Position numbers and translations under genes: made by a program
Part shown: positions 35,413 through 47,564 of the stretch, piece after piece
How positions within the stretch are numbered: position 1 is the stretch's first letter
Layout: every line of letters starts with the position of its first letter
The notes under the pieces: model-generated
The model's input: the letters and a program-made list of their open reading frames with translations, nothing else
What the model was told of the DNA's origin: nothing
Database searches by the model: none
Assembly: GCA_023515745.1 (NCBI GenBank)
Contig: JALECJ010000004.1
Coordinates: 620,001-684,000 of the forward strand
Direction of reading: 5' to 3'
DNA length: 64,000 nt
Origin: Amoeboaphelidium protococcarum
Lineage: Eukaryota > Aphelidiomycota > Aphelidea

Positions 35413-36666
35413 TCAATATCTACTTCGTTGTAGCTTTGATATGAACCATGGAACTATGGTTCTGATGGCGACGCTTAGACCGAAAATACCAGCTGCAACA
35501 TAGAATTGCATCATTTGCGCCATACTTTAACGTTTGTCATGGTTATATGAGGCATCGATAACAACTTTCTAATGCAAAGTAGAATCTTCATACCGTCCAT
35601 CACGATAGTACTGCCCCAATAGCTCTTCCTTCTTCTAGAAACGATCAAACAGCCACCTCTCAAACTTATCCACTTCCTCACTGCATGGTATATCCTCAGC
35701 ATCTATAATGTCAATGAATACGTGAAGATTGTCAAGGGGGAACATTGATGGCCAGAGATAACACTTTAAAATGGGGTATATGAATTCCGGTGTATCTCCA
35801 GTATTAATCTTGTCAAAGGCAAATGTAACATCCACTACGTATTTTAGAGGATCTCGCACCTCAACACCCGACTCAATGCCCATCAATTCTCTTAGACAGG
35901 TATACATTCCACGAGCACGTGGAAGCAGAACATTCTAGAATCTATCCTCAGTCTTCATGTCTATTCTGTCCGCATACTTTTCACTCTGCTCCCTTGTAAT
36001 CGGATGTAACGTGGTACCTTCTGGAAAGAGCATTAGCCAGTAATTCGAATCCATAGATCTCAAATGCTTTAATCCATTCAGAAGGGAGTCTTTATCGTCT
36101 GACCATTTTCTGTTCATGAAAATGAAATTGAAATTAGTCATTCCATATCCCACTAGCCAAATGTTGGCGAGTTACTTCTTCAATATCACAGTGACACTGG
36201 ACATCATTGATCTAGTTCTAGCAGTGATGAAATCTATGAGCAGCCACAAAAAGAACCAATCCAAATATAGCTAATGATTACATATTATCATTGCATTACT
36301 CCCAGATAATTTCTAACTAAGATTAAGTAAAGCAGTCTCTTATTACAAATCTGCTGACGATGCGGAACCATTTTAAGATGTAAGGATGGTACTATGATCT
36401 TCAGAAGATCCAACTTTGGGAACATGAATAACAAAGTCAGTCTTCATAAAATACTTCCAGTGGAATACACAGTAATCACACCATATCTATTTTGTATGTA
36501 GAATATTTTGATGGTGACGAGCAGCATCAATCTAACCAAGATACAAGAGCAATTGAGACATTTACTGCAGACACACAATGCCCACAACCGTTGTGATAAA
36601 TACAAAGGAAGTCAAAATAGGTTCAACCACTATATAAACAATATTCTTAAAATCTTCCATTCTCAT
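35413..36666 (-). CDS. Lysophospholipid acyltransferase, LCLAT1/Cst26-like
   Basis: Single frame of 417 residues. The acyltransferase motif I is ICNHQLYLDWFFLW (the HX4D pair) and the glycerol-phosphate motif is FPEGTTL. A hydrophobic helix lies at residues 7-35 and another near the C-terminus, so it is an integral ER-type membrane enzyme. NHQxYxDW is typical of the fungal Cst26/animal LCLAT1 branch, which places acyl chains on lysophosphatidylinositol or lysocardiolipin. The substrate is inferred. Its stop lies 36 bases from the glutaminyl cyclase stop. Confidence 0.88.
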
Positions 36667-37066
36667 AAATATCCAGTAAATGTATTGGGTTTAAATGGAT
36701 AGACAAATGGATATCAGGACCAGATTGGTACAGCAGAGAAACAGTAAAGCACAGTAAAGAGAAACAAATTCACATCCAATGATGGAACAGAGATCGTTCT
36801 CATTTGTGATCCGAGCGGGGATGAAACGCGACGATCTGAGCGACGGAACGCGAACTGAAACTGGGACGCGCTTCGTCTGACTGCAGAGGTGTATCGTCTA
36901 TCTATTTTCAGAGTGCTGAGTGTGACAATGCAATGCCCCTTATACACACTCAATCTATCAAACATGAAAATGTATGAATCGCATATTTTTGTATTCACTG
37001 TCAAAATTCAATTATCATTTCAGCGCAATCAGCAATGTTGCCACTCCTAAAATATACTCCACTAAC
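36667..37066. promoter_or_regulatory. Intergenic with GAAACGCG cluster upstream of the acyltransferase
   Basis: GAAACGCG at 36823-36830, AACGCG near 36847 and ACGCGC near 36868, within 160-210 bases of the acyltransferase start. The rest up to the Mn-SOD stop shows no gene. Confidence 0.45.
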
Positions 37067-38010
37067 TCATTGTTGTGCTTAGATGTAACGTTCTGCAACA
37101 TTCTCCCAGTTCACCACACGCCAGATTTCCTTCAGATAGTCTGGGCGAACATTCTTATACTGCAGGTAGTATGCATGTTCCCACACATCAATACCCAACA
37201 ATGGCACAAGTCCATTCAGCACTAGCGGATCTTGATTCGGCGTGGTGGAGATTTCCAAGCCCTTTGTCACTTTATTGTATCCCTACAACAGTTGAAATTA
37301 TATTATGAATGGCGATCAGAGTTTAGAATCAAAAATCACGAAAGCTCATATCCTACCAGCCAACACCAACCGCTGCCTTGAACAGCCGCTGCTGAAGTAT
37401 TAAACTTCTTGATAAAGTTGTCCATATTGGCAAAATCCTTCTGGATGGCATTAAGCAAGTTGCCTACATTATTGTATTGAGTACAAGTAATACAGCAATG
37501 ATGGAATAAATGTAAAATCAATGAAATCCTACCCTTAGGAGGTTCACCACCACCCTTGGCGATTGGAGCCAAGTTGGTCCAGAAGATGGAGTGATTAATG
37601 TGGCCACCACCATTAAACTTCAGCATTGACTGCAATGCAATAGACGCAGGCAAATCATTCTTGTTCTTGGCTTCATACAACTTCTCCTCAGCCAAGTTCA
37701 GGTTATTCACATACGCCTGGTGATGCTTTTGATGATGCAGTTGCATGATTTCAGCTACATTAAATCAATTACAAAATATCGTCATCAAGAGTTCCAACAT
37801 CCCTAAAATATCAATATATTACCGGATACAACAGGCTCCAGAGCATTACTACACACACACACACACACACACACAAGATTGTTGTTATGATCTATCAAGT
37901 TGGTATCAGAACAAGTCTTACTAATCATATGGCAAGTCTGGTAAAGTATGCTTGTAACGGAAGCCACCCTTAGCAGTGATAGACAGTCCACAGCGCGTCA
38001 ATTTCAACAT
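37067..38010 (-). CDS. SOD2: Mitochondrial manganese superoxide dismutase, five exons
   Basis: Exons: 37922-38010, 37823-37848, 37533-37754, 37357-37463 and 37067-37282. The introns are 73, 68, 69 and 74 nt, all GTA...TGTAG. The product has 219 residues. A basic N-terminus serves as import signal, then LPDLPYDYNALEP. Metal ligands: His in [12 protein letters not shown], His in [11 protein letters not shown], and Asp and His in [11 protein letters not shown]. Gln in TPNQDPL favours manganese over iron. It converts superoxide to peroxide in the mitochondrial matrix. Exon 2 is only 26 nt. The gene would be unreadable without splicing because each junction falls within a conserved segment. Confidence 0.95.
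37849..37875. repeat. CA/TG microsatellite forming the acceptor of SOD2 intron 1
   Basis: On the - strand a run of about 13 TG units runs straight into the acceptor TGTAG. Length change here would alter the polypyrimidine-like tract directly before the splice site. Confidence 0.9.
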
Positions 38011-38514
38011 TATTGCTACTATTCAAAGGTTCGCTTAACGACTATAAAGTTCAGGAATGACGGGTGTTGTTAGAACGTGACAAAGAGCGACGAAGCTGAC
38101 TACTGTGAAAGGAAACGCGACATTGAACGAACACAGCGAAGAAGTCCCTCGCGACATGAGTATACACCCTAATGAATTGTCGCACTTCACTGCACTGTGC
38201 TGTTTACATAATGGGAAACGCGTTTCAAGGTGGTCGCCACTGGATTTTCTAAAGGTCCAAGATAATCTGTAGCTTTGGCTTACGCCTAGGAAGATGAATT
38301 AACAGCCCTTGTATGATCTCAATAGTTGCTCTCATGGTGGTGGGTGTCTGAAAGAGAGAGAGAAATTATCCAAGTAGATGGGATTTGGCTTAAAGTACAA
38401 TGTGTTCATCTTTTCTTTTGTTTGATCAACCGTCTCTAAAAAGTTAGACACCTCTATTTCTTTTGATTCCAATTAAGTAATTATTCATTTATCTAATACT
38501 CTGCATGGTCGTTT
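38011..38514. promoter_or_regulatory. SOD2 upstream region with two CGCG elements
   Basis: GAAACGCG at 38112-38119 and the perfect 12-base palindrome GAAACGCGTTTC at 38215-38226. No gene with family resemblance in the rest of this stretch. Confidence 0.5.
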
Positions 38515-38898
38515 TCAAAGCTGACATGAGTCATTGAGTTGAAGGTCAAAAGTTCTACATACTGGCCCAATTTAACTAAATGAAAATTTAATTATAGAAT
38601 TGTCTATCATGATTTTCTTTCTGATACAGTTTGCATCACCCGCAGTAATTTTATCCTTTCGTTTGCTTTAAGACCCATACTTTGACATATCAGATTAGTA
38701 GACTTTTACTGAGTGTACAAAAGATGGTAACACAGTTTCCATAAGCCGATTACACGTGCCATATTTTATTGTCTCTGTACGTTTAAGGAGCATGACACGC
38801 GAACGTTTTGACAGGGGCAAGTATGTACTGTGATCGATCATACCACATGTCACCATAATACTTTTATAAATTTTCGCATTCATTCCTGGCATCAACAT
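38515..38898 (-). CDS. Hypothetical basic protein
   Basis: A 127-codon frame ending in TGA, starting with Met residues at 38896, 38890 and 38881. The product is rich in Lys/Arg, Ser and Met with scattered Cys and no membrane helix or motif I recognise. With only one stop codon in the code, frames of this size can occur by chance, so this is a weak candidate. It is divergent from the secreted-protein gene, whose start is 43 bases away. Confidence 0.25.
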
Positions 38899-38941
38899 AT
38901 GATAACGAAAATAATATTCTGGTTTAAATTAATAAAAAGCA

Positions 38942-40201
38942 ATGCTAGATAGATTGAAATATTGCGCGCTATTGATACTCTTCGTTTGCCTTGTATCAAT
39001 AGTCTAATCCTCTGGCACTGATTAGCCTACTGCTATACACGCGTGTGATATTAATGCGGATCTTCAATGCTTGTCCCACGACCCTGAACAATCTTCATTG
39101 TTTGTAGAGCCAATGGTTTATCATTTGATGCAGAGAGAGTTGAGTTATCCGCAAGCTTTAGCAGCGAGAAATTCTCTGCGGAAGTATATGCCCGCTACTT
39201 CTAATGCAGCAGAATTGATGGAAAAAGCGAATGAAGCTGATGGTTTGCATTTGCTAATGAAGCAGTGGATATTTTAGGGTAAATCAAATCTCGTTCAAAA
39301 ATTGCAAAGCAAATACATAACTGAATAAGCAGATCCTAAATTTGCTGAAGTCGTTTGTGGTTACACAGATCAGAAGCAATAATTGGAGGTTTGGTTTAAA
39401 GCTGCCAGATTTGTTAATATGTTCGTTCGATGGGACATGCCAATGCATTCCTGCTTGAAATCTGCGTTGGTACACCAGAATCTGCTTTCAATCAAGTTTA
39501 TTGTGGAATAGGGGCCATCGCTAAATATTTTAGCTGATGCTATAGCTGATGCTTTGCATGAGGACGGACCTTCTGTTTTTGATTTTGTCGTTGCTGTAGA
39601 AAATGTTGTTGATAAGGAATGGCAATCTTTTTGGCGATCTGCGTGGAAATTTGTGCCCTCGAGATTATGTACATTAGGAGATATTGTAGCTTTGAAAAAG
39701 GTGTTAGATCATGAAAAATTTCCAAAAGAGAATGGTTAATAGTCCTCTTGGGTGGTTCGAAGTATATGGTAGGAATCATTTTCAAGATTGGACCCGATGC
39801 TTTGGAGATACGTTATAAGCCGTCGTGATTTGTTGATTCCAGAATTTGCACAGGAAGGTTTAAAAGATGTCATCCGTCAATCTACGCAGAATCTTATAGA
39901 AAGAGGGCAGAAAAATGGTCGTCTGCCATCCGAATTTAAACTGCGGATGATCACTATGGCCATGCGATAACGAAATCCAGAGTCTGTTGCATATCTTGCT
40001 AATTGCCGGATTGAATAGTATGATGAATTAATGGCGTATTTGCAGCCAGAGAATAAATATCGACAGAAATTCATAAGTAAGAGTTGGGTTCAGTTTAGAA
40101 ATTTGGTTAAACGCCGCACTTTGGCTAGACGGATTAAAGTTGCGCCTGTTAAGCCCGGGTGGGAGCAATTTTGTCAAGATTACAGACCATTGTCTCAATG
40201 A
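38942..40201 (+). CDS. Secreted protein of unknown family
   Basis: Single frame of 419 residues with a clear signal peptide (MLDRLKYCALLILFVCLVSI). The mature protein has three Cys early, then a mostly helical, Trp- and Lys-rich body with repeated short units of the type LHLLMKQWIF and LWRYVISRRDLL; this pattern recalls ankyrin-like or other helical repeats but matches none I know. It ends with a basic stretch (VKRRTLARRIKVAPVKPG). No membrane anchor or ER-retention signal is seen, so export is likely. It could be a lineage-specific effector or wall-associated protein. Function unknown. Confidence 0.65.
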
Positions 40202-40622
40202 TAGTTTCGTGCGTAGTTTTGATTAGTCGGAAATATAGGTAATAGACTTAATTAAGAATACCGTTCGCGAGTGTTCACGCGAACGGACCGGAGTTCGCTA
40301 TTATTACTGTACTGTAGTAGGCCAGTTGGCGTCTTGTCTTGTCTTGATCTTGAATGGTTAATAACTGAAACAAACAACAAAGATCTCTTCTCTGGCCGGG
40401 GAGAACTCGTTTCGCGGTCGCTTTCTTTTCTTCGTCGCCTTTTTGTTCCTTCCTGGTTAACAACAACATCTTTAACGGTATCCATTATCTGCTTTTATAG
40501 ATAGAGCTATCTTTTAGCGATAAGTTGCGGGTTAGTATATTATCGTCACGACATAATTTAAAAACTTGCTGTCCCTTTTACTCTCAAACAGAATCAAGTG
40601 ATAAAATACTTTACTGAAGTGA
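40202..40622. other. Intergenic with a 9-bp perfect hairpin
   Basis: The arms CCGTTCGCG and CGCGAACGG surround an 8-base loop at 40261-40286, about 60 bases after the stop of the secreted protein gene. TTTCGCG at 40411-40417 resembles the shared promoter element. No gene seen. Confidence 0.55.
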
Positions 40623-42653
40623 ATGTCGAGTAACAGTAATAATAATTGGGTGGAGATTTTGGATCCGTAGAGTCGCAAAATCTTCTATGCCAACACAATT
40701 TCTGGTAAGCATTGTATTGTTATTTCTTGTAATTATTAAGAATACGTTAAGGTTATTATTTCTTGTTGAGTATTGTATTGTAGGAGAATGTTGTTGGGAG
40801 AAACCGTCTAATGTCCAAGTGACTGCGAGAGATCCGAATGTGGAAGAGTGGTGGGAGCTGTTTGATAACAATCACAAGCTACCTGTATGATTTCAATTTA
40901 TTGATCCAATTACTAAATTCATTGTATATGTCATATCTATGTGTTGTGTAGTATTACTTTAATACTAAAACTGGTTAGACTGAGTGGGTGAAGCCAGCTG
41001 CTGCGTATGTGATATCACTTATAGCTTTGCAAAGAGCCTCTGGAACTAGCGGATTTCCCACTCCGGTGCAGTAAAAGTCCAATGCAGACGCTGCTTAGTA
41101 GGAGTAGTAGTAGTAGTAGTAGTTGCAGTAATAGTAGTAAAATAATGCCCGAAAGTCTCCGGAGAGTTACGGATAAGGCTAAATGCCGAATCAAGCAGTA
41201 AGTATCATATTGTTTGCATGTTTTAGAGTCATCTACTTTATTGTTATGATTATTCGTATAGTAGCCGTAGAATCTCTCTGCACCGAATAGGCAACATGAT
41301 ATTTCCATGTCCATGCCTGTAAATTAATCACCTCTGGCTGCAAGTTAGACTGCTAGTTCCGCTGGTGCTGGTCATCACGGTAGAATGAGTTTAGATGGAC
41401 GTACTGCGTAGCCGGAGCTTTCAAAGATTTAAGGATCTAGTGCTGCTCTGCCAAATAGTTTGATGAAAGATATTGCTAAATTCTAGTTGGAGGGATTTGC
41501 ATCAAAGTACTTTGCCACTCATAAGCGTGGTATACTGCGCAAGCGAGTTCCCGTTGATAAGATGGTCAAGTTTACGAAGGATGCCATTTCTCTTCCTCTA
41601 CTTACTCTGAACAAGAATTTGCACAAGGAGGCGATCAAGATATTTAAAACTGTGCAAAGAGCCATGGGAGATCGTGCCCCTTAGTCCAAGAATACCAAGA
41701 GTAATAGTGAGGATATTCAGGAGATTCTGGCTTCTGGTATCAATTTTGGTGAGATGAGAGACGAAATCTTTTGCCAGGTGTGTAAACAACTCACTGGAAA
41801 TCCGGGTGCTGAAAGCGTTTACAAGGGATGGGAGTTGATGTCCACGCTGGTGGTCACCTTCCCACCATCCAAGAACTTTGAGAGCTATTTGGAGTAGTTT
41901 ATGAAAGAGCGTTTCTCTGATCCCGATGAGAAGATTCAGATATTCTCTAAGCATTGTCTAACCAAGCTGACTAGGATCGCTGTGAAAGGACCAAGAGGTA
42001 AAGTGCCAACTATTGCTGAGATTGATCGAGCCAAGGAGGCTCCATTCTTCCCATCGGTGTTTGGAGAATCTCTTGCAGATATTATGGATATCCAGAAGGA
42101 GAAGGAGCCTCAGCTGAAATTGCCTAGAATCATGACATTCCTGTCTCAGTGTATCCTTAACTTGAATGGATGCCAGACTGAGGGAATATTCAGAGTGCCA
42201 GGTGATGCTGATCAAATCACAGACTTGAGATTGCGCATTGAGAAGAATGTGTACGACATTAGCGGTATTAATGATGCATCTGTACCTGCATCGCTACTCA
42301 AGTTTTGGCTTCGTGATCTGACTGATCCTCTGGTGCCTACTGAGCTCTATGATTATTGCATAAAGAATGCAGAGAATCCGGAGAAGGCTCTTGCAATATT
42401 CAGCAAGATTCCCGAGCATAATTAGAACGTGTTGGAGTACTTGATCAATTTCCTCCAAATTGTTGGTGAGCCTAAGAACTAGCCAGTCACTCGAATGAGT
42501 ATCAATAATATCGCGATGGTTTTTGCTCCCAATATTCTACGTTGTCCCTCTGAGAATCTGTAGGTTATTCTCGAGAATACCAAGTACGAGTAGGGATTTG
42601 TGAGAACTTTGATTCAACATTTGAAGACTAATGCCGTGGCCTCTATGAAGTGA
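40623..42653 (+). CDS. WW-MyTH4-RhoGAP protein (ARHGAP39/Vilse-like)
   Basis: Exons 40623-40704, 40784-40884, 40952-41197 and 41262-42653; 606 residues. The introns (79, 67 and 64 nt) begin with GTA. Two WW-type units near the start bind proline motifs (NNWVEILDPQSRKIFYANT; YYFNTKTGQTEWVKP). A Gln-rich linker of mainly TAG/TAA codons follows. A MyTH4 domain lies at about 215-385 and a RhoGAP domain at about 410-600, with the arginine finger in GIFRVPGDADQ. It should switch off a Rho-family GTPase near the actin cortex or microtubules. The acceptor of intron 3 is ambiguous by one codon (Gln). Confidence 0.92.
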
Positions 42654-42868
42654 ATAAATGTTGTTGTTGATAAAGACTCACTGGTTAATTAAAGATAATG
42701 ATCAAAGATCGACTAGTGATTATTTTGTTGATGGACACCCAAGTAAGAGATTTTAAAAATGTTGTCGTTCTGATGTAATAAAGTGGGATTTTTATTATCA
42801 CGATACTCTTATTTATATTATTGTCATTTTGGTGGAGTATCATCATCATTATGATGTAAGGAAAGATG

Positions 42869-44629
42869 TCAATCTCGCTTAGATCTTCGGTTGTGATGCG
42901 AATGGCGGAGTCGAGTATTTATATCTGATGGGAAACTGAATCTGCGCATTCTCATCTTTCTAAAATTGCCACCACCACCATCGCCATCACCACCATTTGT
43001 AGTAACGTAAATCTTGTGGATATTAGATTCCAAAAACTGCTGCCATGCATCCGGAGTTTAAAATGGTTGACGCATGACAAGTTCATTATTGCTAAGAGCA
43101 AACATTGGCCGCCGATTGAGAGCACTTTCGTTACCATTACGTCGCCGAAGTCGTCTGAGAACATCACTGACCGTCTACCCAGTCTATACTAAATATATGA
43201 GACATCCCACCACCAACCACAGCAGCATGATTAGACACAAGTTGAAGTAGAACTATTGCTGATACTTGGCGGTGAAGGACTCCAGATTAGAGATGGCCTA
43301 CCTACCATCAGTAACCATGTGATGCAGTGAAGAGTCAAAATCTTGTCGCATCTCGTTCATCCCAGTCATCACAGACGCTCCGAGACGCTCCAGATAATCT
43401 TCTACGCGAAGGCGAGTATCTTGCTCCAAGTGCTCCAACTCCAATCTGAACACGTCTATACTATTCTGCAAGTAATTATTCGTTACATTTAGATTATACT
43501 CCAACTTGTTCAATCGTTTAAGTATAGATTTAAATACAGAATCTGTAGATGATGACTATGGTTAAGGTCCATTTTCTGGATACGCTTAAGATTATTAATG
43601 CTATTATTACTACCAGGATGGCTAATCACTATGAATTTAATACTTTTTATTCAAATCCGAGAGCTCTTTTTGATAAGAATTCTACTATTATTACTATTAT
43701 GAATGCCAATTACTACCGGCAGGATGATGATACAATCTACCGCGAGATCTCAATGAGGACACCAAATGATGATGATGGTGCGCGTTAGATGTAAACTGGG
43801 GATTAGACCACAATTTGATCTCAGATTATGAGTCAGGTGCCTTGGCTTAACTTAATTCAAAATTGCGGAGATCCTCCATCATTGTGCTACCATACACTTT
43901 GACTAGAGTCAGCGGGCAATAGTGCTCACTTCCATAATGACTAACAAACTGCAGCTTGACATACTTGGCCCACATGACAGACTCTTCTATTTAGAATAAT
44001 TACAAATCTCTATTATTAACCGTGTCTAATACAGCGAGATGAGTCCACTAGACGGGAGGATAGAAATCGCTAATGTACACATTGATTCTACTATACATGG
44101 AGCTGAAGAACTCTAAATTCGCAATCACCACACCATCAATCAGAATATCTTGACACAGTTCTATGGTCACAAATCGCTCCTCATTCTAATCACTGCACAC
44201 AGTTAGCATATAGGTGTCTTTATTATTAGCATTCAAAATTGATGTTGCATGTTGAGTTGAAGAGTCAGACTGGCGAATAATAGCACCACAGTCAAAAGAT
44301 GCATAGTTGAATCTATCTTTCTACGTGGGAGGACCGCACGTCTTTATCACTGGTACAACTCTATCTGGCTTTGCATCTTCATTATTTGTTGAAGATTATC
44401 CTGTCGACTCTTCGGTCTTATTTATATTATCTTCTTAAATTAAGGTATCGTTGCCGGTTACATTAGGCACAGATGTCTAGTCACTTTAAGAGTTATCATC
44501 AGCGACACTATCGCGGATCTTTGGGGGAACATTCAGACTATCAGTGGTATTCTATTAAGCATTATACTCTATTAATGGACAGTAAAACACGTCGTAGTAT
44601 ATAGGATTCTAGTCCATATTACCAGACAT
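42869..44629 (-). CDS. SLP1/SUCO-like SUN-domain membrane protein
   Basis: Single frame of 586 residues. The SUN-like domain lies at about 98-235: [10 protein letters not shown], then [31 protein letters not shown], and [20 protein letters not shown] coiled coil and one transmembrane helix ([16 protein letters not shown]) follow, then a basic tail. SLP1/SUCO proteins work in the ER/nuclear envelope, with EMP65 in yeast, guarding soluble proteins and aiding protein folding. The usual N-terminal signal peptide is not seen; a short upstream exon may be missing from my model. A run of six Gln is written TAATAGTAATAATAGTAG. Confidence 0.85.
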
Positions 44630-44830
44630 TGCCTTTACTTAAAAAATTTTTGAATGAAACGGGAGAAAGAGAAAGTTGAAAATCCGCCGTTTAAAGATCT
44701 GCAGGGAAGGAAGTCTTCTCGATTATTGCGCAGTGAGTAAAATGAGATAGGAAATTAAAGTGGGATACGAAAATAATACATTCACAACATCATATATCAA
44801 TCACACCACCATAATCAAATTCCAAGAAGT

Positions 44831-46045
44831 TCACCAGAACAGATTGGAGCTTTCGTTGCTGCAGTAGCCATTGTTCAACAGCAAGTTTGGAGTTCCAGCA
44901 GGCAGACGAGTAAAAACTCCCTTCACACCCAAGTTGATAATCTTGGTCTTCAAGTCGGCAGGGCTCAAGTCTTCTTCAGCCAACAGCAGAGCCATAACAC
45001 CGCAAACGTGAGGAGATGCCATGGAGGTACCAGAGATAGTTCTTTGTGCAGTAGCTGAACCAGTCCATGCGGAAGTGATATCCTGACCAGGCGCCATAAT
45101 GTGAACACACTTGCCATAGTTGGAAAAGTAAGCACGGCCATCATTGACGGTGGAAGCACCAACACTGATAGCAGTAGGAACACTGGCCGGACTGTAGTAA
45201 CAAGCATCTCTGTTGGAGTTACCAGCAGCTACAGCGAACTGCAATCCCTATTTGATAGCACCTGCAACTGCAGTATTCAATGCATTAGATTTACCACCAC
45301 CAAGAGACATGTTGGCGGCAGATTTCTTACCCTTACTCTTGGACTACTCTGCACTCCATTGGATACCAGCAATAACATCAGCAGTGGTACCAGATCCACT
45401 ATCACTTAACACTTTGACTGCGACAATGTTGGCCTTCTTCGCAATACCGAAAGTCTTACCAGCAATGGTACCAGCCACATGTGTACCATGACCATTTCCG
45501 TCAAAATCTCTAGAGCCTCTTGGAATAGTCTTTCCCCACTTAGCACGGCCCTCAAAATCAACATGCTCAATATTGACACCAGTGTCAATGACGTAGGCAT
45601 CAACACCTGCACCGGCAGTAGATGGATAGCTGTAAGTAGTAGGATCCTTGAATGACTTTTGTGATACACGAGCCAATCCCCAAGATGGTACTGGACTTTG
45701 AGCAGCATGTGCATATACAACCTGATTCGGTTCAATGAAGGCAATCTCTTGGCGGGATCCCATCATGGACAGCTAATCTTCACTCAGCTTGGCAGCAAAA
45801 CCACTCAGAACGGTATCATATGTATGCAGAATATCGTCAGAAGCAATGGAAGCATACGATACCAGATCTGACATGATTTGAGCACTAGACAGGTCAGACT
45901 GCTCCTTCAGAACAACAATGTACTCCTGTGGGACAGCTTCTGCATAATCGTTCTAAATGAACAGAGGAGCAGAGGTGTCTCTTTGCACAACGAAACCATA
46001 AGAAGCAGATGCTGCCAGCAAAGCAGAGATAATAAAAGACTTCAT
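44831..46045 (-). CDS. Proteinase K-type subtilisin (S8A) with I9 propeptide
   Basis: Single frame of 404 residues. A signal peptide (MKSFIISALLAASASYG) is followed by an inhibitor I9 propeptide (EYIVVLKEQS). The catalytic triad is Asp154 in VIDTGVN, His186 in HGTHVAG and Ser341 in GTSMASP, with the oxyanion Asn in VAAGNSN. It is a secreted serine endopeptidase of the type used by fungi for nutrition or host attack. No membrane anchor. The propeptide would be cut off during maturation. Confidence 0.95.
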
Positions 46046-46483
46046 TATTGACGACGATATTCAAGGTGACAGGAACTATCTAGAATCCTGGATATGATAA
46101 CTGTGAGGAAGGTAGTGAGAGTGAGTGAGTAAATGGGAAGAGAGTGGAGTTGAAACAAACGTGAATTTATCGGAAGATTCACATCACGTCACAACTTGAA
46201 ACAACGAGCAACGCGTTTCACTTGTTATGACTTTGTTTCATCGCTTGTTTCACTTTAGTGCTTTCATAATCTTTTCTTTCTATCGTATCCGCGTGTCACT
46301 AAAATAACTCTCCATATCGTACTCAAGGTTCTTGTTTCAAATCTGATTAAATAACTTACTTCTTACCGTTTTTGGTAAATAAGCTCTTCAGGCATTAAAA
46401 ATCCCCTTCTTAGTTCGTTTTTCACTCTTCTTCGCCCGTTATTCTACTCTTCACCGCTTAGAGAAAAAGTGCCCGAGTTTGAA
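46046..46483. promoter_or_regulatory. Divergent promoter of subtilisin and LDAH
   Basis: 438 bases between two divergent starts. It has ACGCGTTTC at 46211-46219 and several GTTTCA/TGAAAC repeats between 46150 and 46250. No gene. Confidence 0.45.
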
Positions 46484-47488
46484 ATGAAAAAGACTTTGTG
46501 GTAGATTGGCGGATTTCGCACGCAGATTAACGTTATAGAAGCTGTGAATTAGTCTTGCAGTGTTTTGTTATTCTTTATTCCAGGTATGAAAACTTTTTAT
46601 ACTATATAGATGCAATGTCTATAATGACTGCGTAAACATTGTGTAGGCAACCCAGGTGTGATTGACTTTTACGATCAGTTTTTACAGTCTATCCATCAGA
46701 AATGTGATTAGCGTCTGAATGTTATTGGAGTACAGCATGCCAAACATACAAAGGAGTCTTTCATTGAATAGTATCCTCTTGTGCATTCTGTAAAATTTAA
46801 TGAATCTGAAGAGCTGCGTCAGACTGGTCTCTTTGGATTGCAGGATCAAATCAATCATTAACTCGCGATTTTGGATCATTTAGTCGCTGAAGAGTACAAG
46901 GATGCCCGTATTATTTTAGCTGGACACTCTGTAGGCGCTTATATATGCACTGAAATAATCAAGGCTCGGCCGGCATATAATTTTGAAAGAAGTTTACTGC
47001 TGTTTCCGACTTTGGAAAATATCGCTGCCACTCCGAATGGCTCTCTACTATCACCTGCATTCTCGTGGATGGGAAGGTTGTGTTTATCTTCAGCTGCAAC
47101 TGCTCTGTCGTTTCTACCTGTCAATGCTCTATAGTCAGCGGTGTCACGTGTCATTGGGACTAATGATGCAGAGTCCGCGATCGTTGCGTCGTAAATGATA
47201 GACTCTGATGTTTGTCAGAATGCGTTGTACATGGCGTATACTGAAATGGCTTAGATTCAGAATCTTGACGAACGTTTTTATAAGGAGCATATCGACAAGT
47301 TGATATTCTATTATGGAGTGGATGATCGATGGGCACCGGTAAAGCATTATTAAGACATGAAAGCACGGTTTCCATCTGGTCAAGTACACCTGTGCTCAAA
47401 TGGACTATCCCATTCATTTGTTCTTGGTGGCCAAGGTTCAGAAACTATGGCTACGATCGCATCTGAATGGTTACAATAACACCTATGA
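46484..47488 (+). CDS. Lipid droplet-associated hydrolase (LDAH-like)
   Basis: Exons 46484-46583 and 46647-47488; the intron is 63 nt (GTATGA...TGTAG); 313 residues. An alpha/beta hydrolase: the splice rebuilds FFIPGNPGVIDFY, the oxyanion-loop motif of the LDAH family. The nucleophile elbow is AGHSVGAY, a HAKH segment lies early, and a late Asp (YYGVDDRWAPV) and His (SNGLSHSF) complete the triad. It acts on neutral lipids or sterol esters at lipid droplets in other organisms. Confidence 0.87.
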
Positions 47489-47564
47489 CCGTTATCGATT
47501 GACTATGAAGATTGGAATTTTATTAGTCAAATATCACAATATGATATTAAATTCATAAGCATGT

